From the IMG/VR virus record IMGVR_UViG_3300035698_015069, positions 1 to 34,666 of that record: 34,666 bases of DNA, one strand, 5' to 3'. This document shows positions 23,690-31,082 of the stretch, one piece after another. Position numbers and translations under genes: made by a program. The notes beneath the pieces are model-generated. The model was given only the letters and a program-made list of their open reading frames with translations, did no database searches and had not been told where the DNA came from. Numbering within the stretch: the first letter of the stretch is position 1; each line of letters opens with the position of its first letter. Source of the DNA: a virus.

Positions 23690-24055
23690 TTAGTTGACCT
23701 CCTTTTTTTGGCTCGTCTGAGGCGCGAACTTTGCGTTCAGTGAACTCTCGATTGTTGGTGCTTCAGGCATAGCAGTTCCGGCTTGTTTTCCGCTTGCTGC
23801 TCCTTCTTCCTGAGCTGGTAAGTTGACGGGCGTTTTAATTGCCTTATCAAGCTTTTCTCCGATATCTTTAACGCTTTTGGTTAGTGTTTCCACTGACGTC
23901 TTTTGCGCTTCTAATTCGGTTTTGAGATTAGCATTTTCTGTTTTAAGTGCTTTCTCAGTTTCTGAGTCTCCTTTAGGTGCAGCATCGCCTTCTGGCTTAG
24001 GAGGATCCTGAGCTGGAGGTTGTGCTGGAGGAGTATCGTTATTATCTTCTGGCAT
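23690..24055 (-). CDS. Internal-start scaffold protein
   Basis: In frame inside the protease-scaffold gene, MPEDNNDT is preceded at 7 bases by AAGGAGGG, a far stronger ribosome site than the parent start has. The 121-residue product would be the scaffold alone, parallel to lambda C/Nu3. Region content: Pro/Asp linker, then a coiled coil with KALKTENANLKTELEAQK. Its separate expression would give excess scaffold over protease. Confidence 0.65.
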   Translation of the reverse strand: MPEDNNDTPPAQPPAQDPPKPEGDAAPKGDSETEKALKTENANLKTELEAQKTSVETLTKSVKDIGEKLDKAIKTPVNLPAQEEGAASGKQAGTAMPEAPTIESSLNAKFAPQTSQKKEVN

Positions 24056-24631
24056 TTTAGTACCCTCCTTATTTGGTGTATTCCCAGCGCTTTCGTCTGG
24101 GTCGAAATTGAATTGTTTAGCAACAGTACCATAATTAGCATTTCTGTTACTTTGAACAGGAACAAAACTGGCTTCGACAAGTTCAGCTTCAATCCATTCC
24201 CTACGGCAACCTTTTTCTTTATCAGGATCTAGTTCACGAGTTGCTTTCACAAGAGCCCCTATACTAATTCCAGGGTTAAGTCCCATATCTACCGCTTCTT
24301 GAATCTGCTTCTCTATTTGAGATGCTAAAGGACTAGCTGCAGCACTGAAGAATATTGGTTCAGCAGATAATGCTGATTTACTTCCTTTTTCTATAAGTTT
24401 AAAACTCTTCCATCCACCAATGAAATTTTCCATTGCATTCCAATGATTTGCTAGCATCGGCAAGCTTTTTGTTTTAGCCCATTTTTTAATAAGCTCTTTG
24501 CTCATACGTTCATTATCACGATCGATACTAGTATCGCTTAGAATACCGACGGTTCTTCCATCTTTTGCCTTTGTAAGTGGCATCCATAACTTAACTAGTT
24601 TTTCAGAATTTGTGGGATTTGTTTCTGTCAT
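23690..24631 (-). CDS. Capsid maturation protease fused to scaffold
   Basis: 313 residues. The N-terminal ~170 residues match HK97-type (U35) prohead proteases: GILSDTSIDRDNERM, the histidine in MLANHWN, the serine in PGISIGAL, then VEASFVPVQSNRNA. The C-terminal ~120 residues form a Pro/Lys-rich linker and a coiled coil, typical of scaffold. The chosen start lies ~27 bases from the centre of the shared TATA-like element and lacks a ribosome site, so the mRNA is probably leaderless. An ATG 32 codons earlier is inside the portal gene and rejected. Confidence 0.8.
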   Translation of the reverse strand: MTETNPTNSEKLVKLWMPLTKAKDGRTVGILSDTSIDRDNERMSKELIKKWAKTKSLPMLANHWNAMENFIGGWKSFKLIEKGSKSALSAEPIFFSAAASPLASQIEKQIQEAVDMGLNPGISIGALVKATRELDPDKEKGCRREWIEAELVEASFVPVQSNRNANYGTVAKQFNFDPDESAGNTPNKEGTKMPEDNNDTPPAQPPAQDPPKPEGDAAPKGDSETEKALKTENANLKTELEAQKTSVETLTKSVKDIGEKLDKAIKTPVNLPAQEEGAASGKQAGTAMPEAPTIESSLNAKFAPQTSQKKEVN

Positions 24632-24653
24632 AAAAAAGTAATAGGCAGTTCTC

Positions 24654-24673
24654 GTATTTAAATAATATTTATT
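24654..24673 (-). promoter_or_regulatory. Shared promoter element, copy B
   Basis: Same 20-base element as copies A and C, overlapping the portal stop codon. The TATA-like centre is ~27 bases before the protease ATG, the archaeal TATA-to-start distance, so the transcript probably begins at the start codon. It would drive protease, capsid and decoration genes. Confidence 0.65.
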
Positions 24674-26909
24674 CAGGCACGAATTTGATAGTGCTTCTGC
24701 AATTAGGAAGCGCAGGAGGATGATCATATTTTTTACCTGTTAGAGGATCAACAAAGTATTCGTAAAGCCCGACTTTTTGTCCGTCCAATCTCCTGCACGG
24801 GTCCGAAGTTACTCCATCAAGATGAGAAATCCACTCTTTCTTTCCGTCTAACTTACTTTCTTTGTATGCTTCGAGCTTACCTGAATTCTGAAACCGATTA
24901 CTTTCGCTTCTCGCTATTTTCATGCTTCGGCCTTCAGTCACTTTACCGTTGACCTTGCCACCAGAATACTGTGTCATCTTGTCTTTAATATCAGTACTTA
25001 ATTCACTCATGCTTTTCCTGTCAGCTATTCCGTCGCGCACTATTCCGCTGATATCATCTTGCACGTCATTGGCCACGCCTTTGATACCTTCCCATCTGAT
25101 TCCGTCTTCAAGAGTGAACCCGTCTAATTGTCTTCTGGTCATATTATCTATTTTGTCGTCGAAGTTAGGATTAAGGTCTATGTTGATTTCTAGTTCTTCC
25201 TCTGCTTCTTCCCAGCCATCCATTACCTTAATCTTAACTATTCGCTTTATAGCTTCATAAAATCCTGCAGTGTTCACGACATTAAACATCCTACTAAAAA
25301 ACTCTCCTAGTGTCTTTTCAGTCGCTGGCACTTCATCTTTAAGAGTTTGCTCAGCATACTTGAGAATTTCTTTTTCCCAGTGCTCGAACACTTTTGTTAA
25401 GAAAACGTCATACTCTTTAGCATCACTTTTGAAAATAGGATCAGGAGCGCTCTTATAACTTTTTTGTGTGTCATCTGAAATTTCTGTTTCTTGTTTTTTC
25501 TTGAGAGGCATGGCAAGTCTCAGCACGGTATTCTTAAAATCATTTATTGGATCAGGACTGTCGTATGTTTCCCCGAATTCTTTTTTGTCTTTATCTTTGT
25601 CGTCGTCTTTCTTATCAGGTTTATCACCAGGCTTGAGTTCGTTTCCTTGGTCAATCCGGTCAGCCATCCTGTCCTGCATAGTAAGACTCATAGGCTGATC
25701 TCCCCACTCAACAGGATCTTTCCCTTCCATTTTAAGAACTTGATTAATAGTATACACGTTACGATCTAACTTGTTCATGGTCTGTTCATGCGCTAATTTC
25801 AGAGCCGTATCGTCAGTAATATTAAACTTAAACTTAATATTATCATGACCTACAAGCTCAGGAATGATTTCCCGATTTATTTTCTGAGCTATTCCTCTAT
25901 TAAGCAACGGCTTAAGAGCGTTTCTTAAAGTAGTTCGTTCTTGTCCTTCTTGAGTGTCTGTGTTGCTGTTCTCATAAAAACCTACTTCTTGCGGGCTGAA
26001 ACCAAACACACCAAACACTTGATGGAAATACCATCTTTGCCCTTCTAACCATTCCATATCCCGATTGTTCTGACTAAGAATTTTTACGTCAACACCTGGA
26101 GTATTATGAAACATAAGCCGATGAGGTTTCCCTCTTTGTTTTTGTTGCCACTCAGCACGATACCTACTCATCTGATCTTTTTCCATCGGCACAGTAACAA
26201 TTGCTTGAGGCACCGCATTATTAATAAAAAAGTCTTTGTTGTACCTATTGCTTTGAATCATGATCTCTACTTCTTGCTGGATGCTTTGCATCGGACTCCA
26301 ACCATAAGGAAAAGTTTCTGTTGTTCTCTTCATCTGACCATATATTATGTCTTCTTTCGCAAAGAATTTAGGCATGCTAGCAGGATACTTGTAACTGTAC
26401 TGAAAATATCCTTCTATCAAAGCGTTTTCTGTGAGCTTGATCATAAACCTGCTTCCATCATAAACAAATAATTGGACGAGTTCACCGAACGCATTTCTTC
26501 CTTTGAATATGCTTCCTGCATCTACTTCAATCAAGTCTACGAGGTATGGCCCCCACACGTCCCAGAACCCATCTCCGTTCTGGTTCGGGTACTCAAGAAG
26601 TTGTCTTACTTTTTCTTTGTCCTCATCGTAGTTAGTCTCGTCATCATCGTTAGAATTAATTATGTCCCAGTCTATTGCTGATGCTTGTTTCAGAATAGCA
26701 TTTTCTATCATTTGAACCCAGCCACTTTTCGCGTAGGATCTTAATTCTGTGACGTTTACGTTTCTAGGAGTTCCTAGTTGTGACGTCCAGAACCAGTTCG
26801 GCAGTAATGGCATTGATTCGGGATCGACTGCAGTGTCGGTTCCAAATGCTCTTACTTCTTTAACGCTTACTGGTGCAAGAAGTGTGTTTAGTCCTTTTAT
26901 GATTCCCAT
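24669..26909 (-). CDS. Portal protein fused to MuF-type head morphogenesis domain
   Basis: 746 residues. The first ~440 residues are portal-like: WVQMIENAILKQASAIDW, EDIIYGQMKRTTETFPYGWSPMQ, QNNRDMEWLEG and GFSPQEVGFYE are hallmarks. A Lys/Asp-rich linker (~430-470) leads to a helical part and a MuF-type domain (~595-746) with ARSESNRFQNSGKLEAY, DPCRRLDGQ and HPPALPNCRS. Most viruses encode these as two genes. The start follows a palindromic leader. Its stop codon overlaps the promoter of the protease gene. Confidence 0.8.
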   Translation of the reverse strand: MGIIKGLNTLLAPVSVKEVRAFGTDTAVDPESMPLLPNWFWTSQLGTPRNVNVTELRSYAKSGWVQMIENAILKQASAIDWDIINSNDDDETNYDEDKEKVRQLLEYPNQNGDGFWDVWGPYLVDLIEVDAGSIFKGRNAFGELVQLFVYDGSRFMIKLTENALIEGYFQYSYKYPASMPKFFAKEDIIYGQMKRTTETFPYGWSPMQSIQQEVEIMIQSNRYNKDFFINNAVPQAIVTVPMEKDQMSRYRAEWQQKQRGKPHRLMFHNTPGVDVKILSQNNRDMEWLEGQRWYFHQVFGVFGFSPQEVGFYENSNTDTQEGQERTTLRNALKPLLNRGIAQKINREIIPELVGHDNIKFKFNITDDTALKLAHEQTMNKLDRNVYTINQVLKMEGKDPVEWGDQPMSLTMQDRMADRIDQGNELKPGDKPDKKDDDKDKDKKEFGETYDSPDPINDFKNTVLRLAMPLKKKQETEISDDTQKSYKSAPDPIFKSDAKEYDVFLTKVFEHWEKEILKYAEQTLKDEVPATEKTLGEFFSRMFNVVNTAGFYEAIKRIVKIKVMDGWEEAEEELEINIDLNPNFDDKIDNMTRRQLDGFTLEDGIRWEGIKGVANDVQDDISGIVRDGIADRKSMSELSTDIKDKMTQYSGGKVNGKVTEGRSMKIARSESNRFQNSGKLEAYKESKLDGKKEWISHLDGVTSDPCRRLDGQKVGLYEYFVDPLTGKKYDHPPALPNCRSTIKFVPE

Positions 26910-26924
26910 GAGAGTGAAAGTGAA

Positions 26925-26945
26925 GGCTGATCAGCCAAACTTTGG
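26925..26945. repeat. Palindromes in the portal leader
   Basis: A perfect 12-base palindrome, GGCTGATCAGCC (26925-26936), adjoins a near-palindrome CCAAACTTTGG (26935-26945), between the promoter copy C and the portal start. They could bind a regulator or form a hairpin near the 5' end of the mRNA. Confidence 0.5.
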
Positions 26946-26974
26946 CAGTGAATAAAATTAAGTAGACAGTATTG

Positions 26975-26994
26975 GTATTTAAATAATATTTATT
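26975..26994 (-). promoter_or_regulatory. Shared promoter element, copy C
   Basis: Same 20-base element, overlapping the stop codon of the C5 methyltransferase frame. The portal ATG is 66 bases away, so unlike copies A and B it predicts a ~45-base leader, which contains two palindromes but no clear ribosome site. Confidence 0.6.
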
Positions 26995-27499
26995 TTAAGC
27001 GTTTGATTGCTAGTCTTGCTATGAGTTCTGCTACTTGTGGGACGACTGCGTTTCCAAGGCATTTAATTCTGTCCATCCTATTGGGAATCCCATTCCGTAT
27101 CGTACCCGATCTCGGCCAAGCTTCCAAGTACGGTATCCAATCCCCTGTTTCTGAGCGCAGCCACGTTTTCCAAGACTGCGAGCTCTGGTCGTACCAAGCG
27201 AATGGTTTCAAGCATTTTAAAGAACAGTCCGCTTCGTTCTCCAGTAATGCCTTTTCTTTTTCCAGCATTCGAAATGTCTTGACAGGGGAAACCACCTGTG
27301 ATAACGCTGCATTCAATTGCTCTATGTCCGTCCATTGTTCAGCCCTCCGAAAATGTTTTCTTAATATCTTTCTAGCATACGAGTCCTTTTCGCACACTAC
27401 TTCTGTCTTGAAATGTTTTGTTCTTTCAAAACCTAGTTCGATGCCGCCTATTCCAGAAAACAGGCTGAGTACTTTACGTTTTTTTATCCGAAGAACCAT
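26990..27499 (-). CDS. C5-cytosine DNA methyltransferase, outer frame (motif I and C-terminal motif)
   Basis: 169 residues. The N-terminus has motif I (VLSLFSGIGGIELGFE) and the expected EKDSYARKILRKHF segment. The C-terminus has the final motif, RIKCLGNAVVPQVAELIARL. The frame is open throughout but lacks the PCQ and ENV motifs, which lie in a nested frame. GAGG lies upstream. It overlaps the end of the large terminase gene by 16 bases. Either two compensating indels have broken one gene, or the enzyme is made of two overlapping chains, as in M.EcoHK31I. Full C5 enzymes are usually 300 residues or more, so the target-recognition region also appears deleted. Confidence 0.65.
   Translation of the reverse strand: MVLRIKKRKVLSLFSGIGGIELGFERTKHFKTEVVCEKDSYARKILRKHFRRAEQWTDIEQLNAALSQVVSPVKTFRMLEKEKALLENEADCSLKCLKPFAWYDQSSQSWKTWLRSETGDWIPYLEAWPRSGTIRNGIPNRMDRIKCLGNAVVPQVAELIARLAIKRLK
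27078..27335 (-). CDS. C5-cytosine methyltransferase core in a nested frame
   Basis: 85 residues in the -1 frame within the previous gene. It carries catalytic motif IV (VITGGFPCQDISNAGKRKG), GERSGLFFKMLETIRLVRPE, and motif VI (LAVLENVAALRNRG), then GSLAEIGYDTEW. An ATG with GGAGGG at 7 bases starts it, and an in-frame TGA lies two codons upstream, so it could be translated alone. It needs motif I and the C-terminal part from the outer frame for activity. Whether it is a true second subunit or a frameshift remnant is undecided. Confidence 0.6.
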   Translation of the reverse strand: MDGHRAIECSVITGGFPCQDISNAGKRKGITGERSGLFFKMLETIRLVRPELAVLENVAALRNRGLDTVLGSLAEIGYDTEWDSQ

Positions 27500-28920
27500 G
27501 CTGCCTCGTTATTCACTTCCCAAGTAAAATAATTAAGCGCATCAGCAAAATCAGGACTCTTATCAGGATCTATAATCTTCCATTTACTATTCATCACATT
27601 CTTGTCTTTCTTCATGCTAAGCAACTCACTCTTAAGTTTTTTGTGATTAGGAATATCAATCATTCCAGTTCTCATTAACTCTGCATTCCTAAAAAACTGT
27701 TCTGCTTTACGATTAGCAAACCTGTTCTTGCTACTAGTCGGCAAGTTATCTGTGTATTTGCTAATACCTTTTGCGCCTTCTCCATAAAGACATGTTATTA
27801 TCACAACTCTAGGGTTTCCAGCGAACACTTGTCTCAAACGACTTATGATCCCGCTTCCGCCGCCGCCGCCGCCGCCGTCTACTTTAAGGAATATTCTTCC
27901 AGAAGGAGTAAGATCAGGCTCTGCTTTTAACGCTCGCTGAACTAAATTATCTGCCACATCCATCGGATCACTTTTAGGCTCAAAATAAATATCGTTTACC
28001 AACCAGCCTTCCTCATCAGTAAAACCTTGCATTATAACCGTCAAGTCTCTACCTTGTTCTGCAGGATCACAACTGATTACAACATCACGCACTGGATTAA
28101 GCTTATTTTCTATCGCTCCCTGGATCCAGGCATAACTGTACAAACTATCTTCTGCTTCTAAAGGAAACTCGCTTCGGTACAACACAGTAAAATCTAAACT
28201 ATCTTCTCCTCCTAATTCTTCTCTCATCTCGTCTATAAAAGCATTTGTTGTTCTGCCTTCTTGAATAGCTGTTTTGTACCCTACATGTATCGTAATAAAC
28301 CTGCCGCTCACGTAATGCTCGTAGTACTTACAGTCCATAGTCCACGGATTACTAAGTTCGATTAAAATAGCGTTTTCAGGATCATCTCCAAGCATCCTCA
28401 TGATTTTCGCGTAAGCTTCCTTGCTAATAAGTGCTGCCTCGTCTATAATAATCAGGTCAGCTCCGAACCCCATAAGTCTGTTTGCTTCACCATGCGCGCT
28501 AACAGTTCTTAATTCACAACCGTTCTTAAACGTCCATCTTTTACGCGATGTTTCTCTTTTCAGTCGTTCTATACCCTGAGTCATGTCTAACTCAACAAGC
28601 TCCGCAAGCACCGGACACATAATAAGAATTTCAGCAATATAATTTCTTATGATACTAGACTGATCACCAGTCGGAGCAATAATAGCTATTTTTTTCTTTT
28701 CATGAAATAAAATGTACAACGCAACTCCCATCGCAACACACGCACTTTTCCCCCATCTCGTCATAGCGTTAATACAAGCTCTGGGGTGTTCAGCATATGC
28801 TATCAGTCGAACTATTCTTTCCTGGGTCTTCGTAAGATGTTGTGCTGCAGGATACTCTGGAAAGTAATACTTACAAATAACTCGAATATTCTTAGTCTGC
28901 ACATAATGATCAATATTCAT
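27484..28920 (-). CDS. terL: Terminase large subunit
   Basis: 478 residues from the ATG that overlaps the methyltransferase stop as ATGA. ATPase: a Walker A-like MTRWGKSA (~53-60), Walker B DLIIIDEA (~155-162), coupling segment IELSNPW (~188). Nuclease: DPAEQGRDLTVI (Asp ~285), KVDGGGGGGGSG (Asp ~348) and SPDFADAL (Asp ~460). It packages DNA through the portal. A run of seven GGC codons encodes the glycine loop after Asp348, striking in this AT-rich genome. Longer in-frame starts lie inside the upstream gene. Confidence 0.9.
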   Translation of the reverse strand: MNIDHYVQTKNIRVICKYYFPEYPAAQHLTKTQERIVRLIAYAEHPRACINAMTRWGKSACVAMGVALYILFHEKKKIAIIAPTGDQSSIIRNYIAEILIMCPVLAELVELDMTQGIERLKRETSRKRWTFKNGCELRTVSAHGEANRLMGFGADLIIIDEAALISKEAYAKIMRMLGDDPENAILIELSNPWTMDCKYYEHYVSGRFITIHVGYKTAIQEGRTTNAFIDEMREELGGEDSLDFTVLYRSEFPLEAEDSLYSYAWIQGAIENKLNPVRDVVISCDPAEQGRDLTVIMQGFTDEEGWLVNDIYFEPKSDPMDVADNLVQRALKAEPDLTPSGRIFLKVDGGGGGGGSGIISRLRQVFAGNPRVVIITCLYGEGAKGISKYTDNLPTSSKNRFANRKAEQFFRNAELMRTGMIDIPNHKKLKSELLSMKKDKNVMNSKWKIIDPDKSPDFADALNYFTWEVNNEAAWFFG

Positions 28921-30089
28921 GCAGCCTTCTTGGCTGTTTGTCCTGCGTATTTTTCCCACCTGTTTATAATAATCTGACAATAAACAGGATCTAATTCCAT
29001 CATGAAACATTTCCTGCCAAGTTGTTCACAAGCAATCAAAGTACTACCTGATCCTCCAAACAAATCAAGAACCGTATCATCTTTTTTAGAACTATCTTCC
29101 ACAGCTTGAAAGCATAACTTAACAGGCTTCATAGTAGGATGTTCTACATTAGATTCTCTTGGAATGTTCCACACATCTCCTCTCAATGTTTTTTCTCCTC
29201 CGAATTCACCAAAGTAAATCATGAATTCGTGCTGTTTGAAATACTTATCAAGATTCTGAACTCCTCGATCCTTATCCCACACTATACATGCTTTAGGAGT
29301 GAACCCTTTTTCGACTAGTGCATTAAAGAAATCATTGTAGGACTTCCAATTGCAACATACATATCCGCGTTTGGTATCTAATTGCGAGAATGCTTTTCCT
29401 AAGAAAATCTTAAAATCTTTGATGTTATCGTTTTTTATTGGTTTATGTGTGCCTTTCATATCTTTATAGTTTATGTTATACGGAGGCTCTGTGAATAACA
29501 TATCCGCTTTTTTTCCGTTCATAAGTTGTTTGACATGTATTCTGTCTGTGGCGTCTCCGCACATTAGACTGTGGTTTCCCAGCACGTACACGTCACCTAC
29601 TTTAATTTTAGTTAAGCTTTTGACACGCTCATACGCACCAACAGTAATAATTTCCTCTTCTTCTTTAGGAGGATCAATATTTTTAACAAGCAAATCTTCG
29701 TAATCAACAGCTTGCGGGAGTAGTTCTTTGAATGTTTCGAACCCTCCTGCTTCCATTATAGCTTCGAATTCTGAAATGTCTTTTTTCTCGTCGTGTTCTC
29801 CTCGTAGTTTGTTCATTACTTGTCTTAGGATCCGCCTGTCTACTTCTTCTAACGGAAGTCTTAGTACAGGGACGTTTCCCATGCCTAACTCTCTAGCGGC
29901 TAATAACCTGTGATACCCGTCTGCAACTACTAAGTCTTTGTTTGTTATGATAGGAACTAAAAACCCGTACTTACTTATGTTCTTTTTCAGGCTTTCCATG
30001 CTTTCAGCACTCATGACATTCGGATTGTTCTCGTCATGTATGATACTTCCTGTACTAATCATTTCTTGTTTTGGAATCTTTATTGTCAT
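28917..30089 (-). CDS. ParB-domain DNA methyltransferase (beta-class N4/N6)
   Basis: 390 residues. Residues ~5-95 are a ParB-like N-terminal domain (ISKYGFLVPIITN, VVADGYHRLLAARELG). After a linker, the methyltransferase begins: motif IV at ~198-205, MLFTEPPYNI, and the AdoMet motif DLFGGSGSTLIACEQLGRKC (~342-361), in the order of beta-class enzymes. The usual D of DPPY is E here. Many phages have such fusions; they methylate phage DNA, typically against restriction. AGGAGG precedes the start. It is coupled to the terminase gene. Confidence 0.85.
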   Translation of the reverse strand: MTIKIPKQEMISTGSIIHDENNPNVMSAESMESLKKNISKYGFLVPIITNKDLVVADGYHRLLAARELGMGNVPVLRLPLEEVDRRILRQVMNKLRGEHDEKKDISEFEAIMEAGGFETFKELLPQAVDYEDLLVKNIDPPKEEEEIITVGAYERVKSLTKIKVGDVYVLGNHSLMCGDATDRIHVKQLMNGKKADMLFTEPPYNINYKDMKGTHKPIKNDNIKDFKIFLGKAFSQLDTKRGYVCCNWKSYNDFFNALVEKGFTPKACIVWDKDRGVQNLDKYFKQHEFMIYFGEFGGEKTLRGDVWNIPRESNVEHPTMKPVKLCFQAVEDSSKKDDTVLDLFGGSGSTLIACEQLGRKCFMMELDPVYCQIIINRWEKYAGQTAKKAA

Positions 30090-30348
30090 CTTTTCCTCCT
30101 GGATATCTTAATTCAGTATAATCAAGTTGGCCTGGCTTGTTAAAAGGACAACCAGGATAATTAGCGTCAAGCTGTTCTCGATAATTGCACACGGTTTCAT
30201 CATTCAATATCGTGCCTATTCTTTTTTTGAAAATCCTACAAAGAGTATTACCACTTTTGAGAGTTACTAAGTGCTTGCATTTCTTGTCAGTGATCCTGCC
30301 GTTAATTATAAGTCTACAACACTTCCCGCATCTGTTGCATGCAGTCAT
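30055..30348 (-). CDS. YkgJ-type cysteine-cluster protein
   Basis: 97 residues with CNRCGKCC at the start, KCKHL, CRIFKKRIGT, VCNYRE and YPGCPFN, in the order seen in YkgJ-type zinc/iron-chelating proteins. Cysteine count and spacing fit a metal-binding fold. The C-terminus is a charged tail overlapping the methyltransferase start. The family's biochemical role is poorly known; phages and archaea often carry such genes. Confidence 0.7.
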   Translation of the reverse strand: MTACNRCGKCCRLIINGRITDKKCKHLVTLKSGNTLCRIFKKRIGTILNDETVCNYREQLDANYPGCPFNKPGQLDYTELRYPGGKDDNKDSKTRND

Positions 30349-30494
30349 AGTTTCAACCCTCGTTTCATTGAATTTCTTTTGTACGTATTAATAATTGCTA
30401 CTCTCATATCTTGTATGAATCCACCGCAGCTTCTACAATACTTTGCTTGTGATGACCTTGTCGCGTTTGTTTTACAACACACACAAACTTTCAT
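30345..30494 (-). CDS. Tiny zinc-ribbon protein (49 aa)
   Basis: 49 residues: MKVCVCCKTNATRSSQAKYC and then SCGG, so two Cys pairs forming a zinc ribbon, followed by a basic helix. ATGA overlaps join it to both neighbours, which supports it as real. Nucleic-acid binding is plausible. Confidence 0.65.
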   Translation of the reverse strand: MKVCVCCKTNATRSSQAKYCRSCGGFIQDMRVAIINTYKRNSMKRGLKL

Positions 30495-30730
30495 ACTTCG
30501 CCACCTAGCTTAATCATTAATAATTTACGTTTTGCTTCTCGCTTGTTGAGTTCTTTGAGCACGTACCAGGCCGCCTCGAAGTCGTCTGGTTCTGGTTTTG
30601 TCATGTTCATAAAATTACTAAAACACTCACTAAGAACTGCAGTCGTTAATTTCTTCACCGGATTATGAACGAAATTCTTTAATCGACTCCACCGTCCTGC
30701 CTTGTACCTTTTCAACAAATCAATATTCAT
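30491..30730 (-). CDS. Small basic hypothetical protein
   Basis: 79 residues, helical and basic (MNIDLLKRYKAGRWSRLKNF ... NKREAKRKLLMIKL). No domain recognised. The start overlaps the end of the nuclease-like gene by 11 bases. Possibly nucleic-acid-binding. Confidence 0.6.
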   Translation of the reverse strand: MNIDLLKRYKAGRWSRLKNFVHNPVKKLTTAVLSECFSNFMNMTKPEPDDFEAAWYVLKELNKREAKRKLLMIKLGGEV

Positions 30731-31082
30731 TGTTTATCCTCCAAGCTTCCAAAGCCTTTTCAGGCCAGCCAACCGGAATAACAGTAACTTCATCAACATT
30801 CTTAAAACGCTCAGCACGTTTAGGATCCGTTTCGACCTCAATCTCTTCACCAGTAGTTAGATCAACAATATCTACTCTTCGCTTGTTATCAACACGAATC
30901 GCTTCAGTGATAAACCTGTGTCCTTCACTTTCTAAATAACGACAAATAGCTTCTTTAGCAATAGCATGTTCTTTGCTCTCGCTTCCAACATGCACAACTC
31001 CTGGAGTTCGTCTATGATTATTACCTTTCGGACTACCATACTCTCTGCTGTTGTTGATCTCTCGAATAGTCAAATCACTCAT
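30720..31082 (-). CDS. PD-(D/E)XK nuclease-like protein
   Basis: 120 residues from the ATG with GGAGG just upstream; an earlier ATG overlaps that ribosome site. A helix with KEAICRYLESEGHRF, then TEAIRV, RRVDIVDLTTGEEIEVET and VTVIPVG gives an alpha-beta order with D and E-x-E, like PD-(D/E)XK (Holliday/restriction-type) folds. The final lysine of the motif is replaced by Glu/Thr, so activity is uncertain. A role in recombination or host DNA attack is inferred. Confidence 0.5.
   Translation of the reverse strand: MSDLTIREINNSREYGSPKGNNHRRTPGVVHVGSESKEHAIAKEAICRYLESEGHRFITEAIRVDNKRRVDIVDLTTGEEIEVETDPKRAERFKNVDEVTVIPVGWPEKALEAWRINNEY

Noticed and set aside
24632-24727. Longer N-terminus for the protease from an ATG at 24727
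   Set aside because: It lies inside the portal gene and upstream of the TATA-like element; the added residues do not resemble the protease family.
28921-29010. Longer N-terminus for the large terminase
   Set aside because: It overlaps the end of the ParB-domain methyltransferase; the ATG at 28920 forms an ATGA overlap, the rule in this genome.
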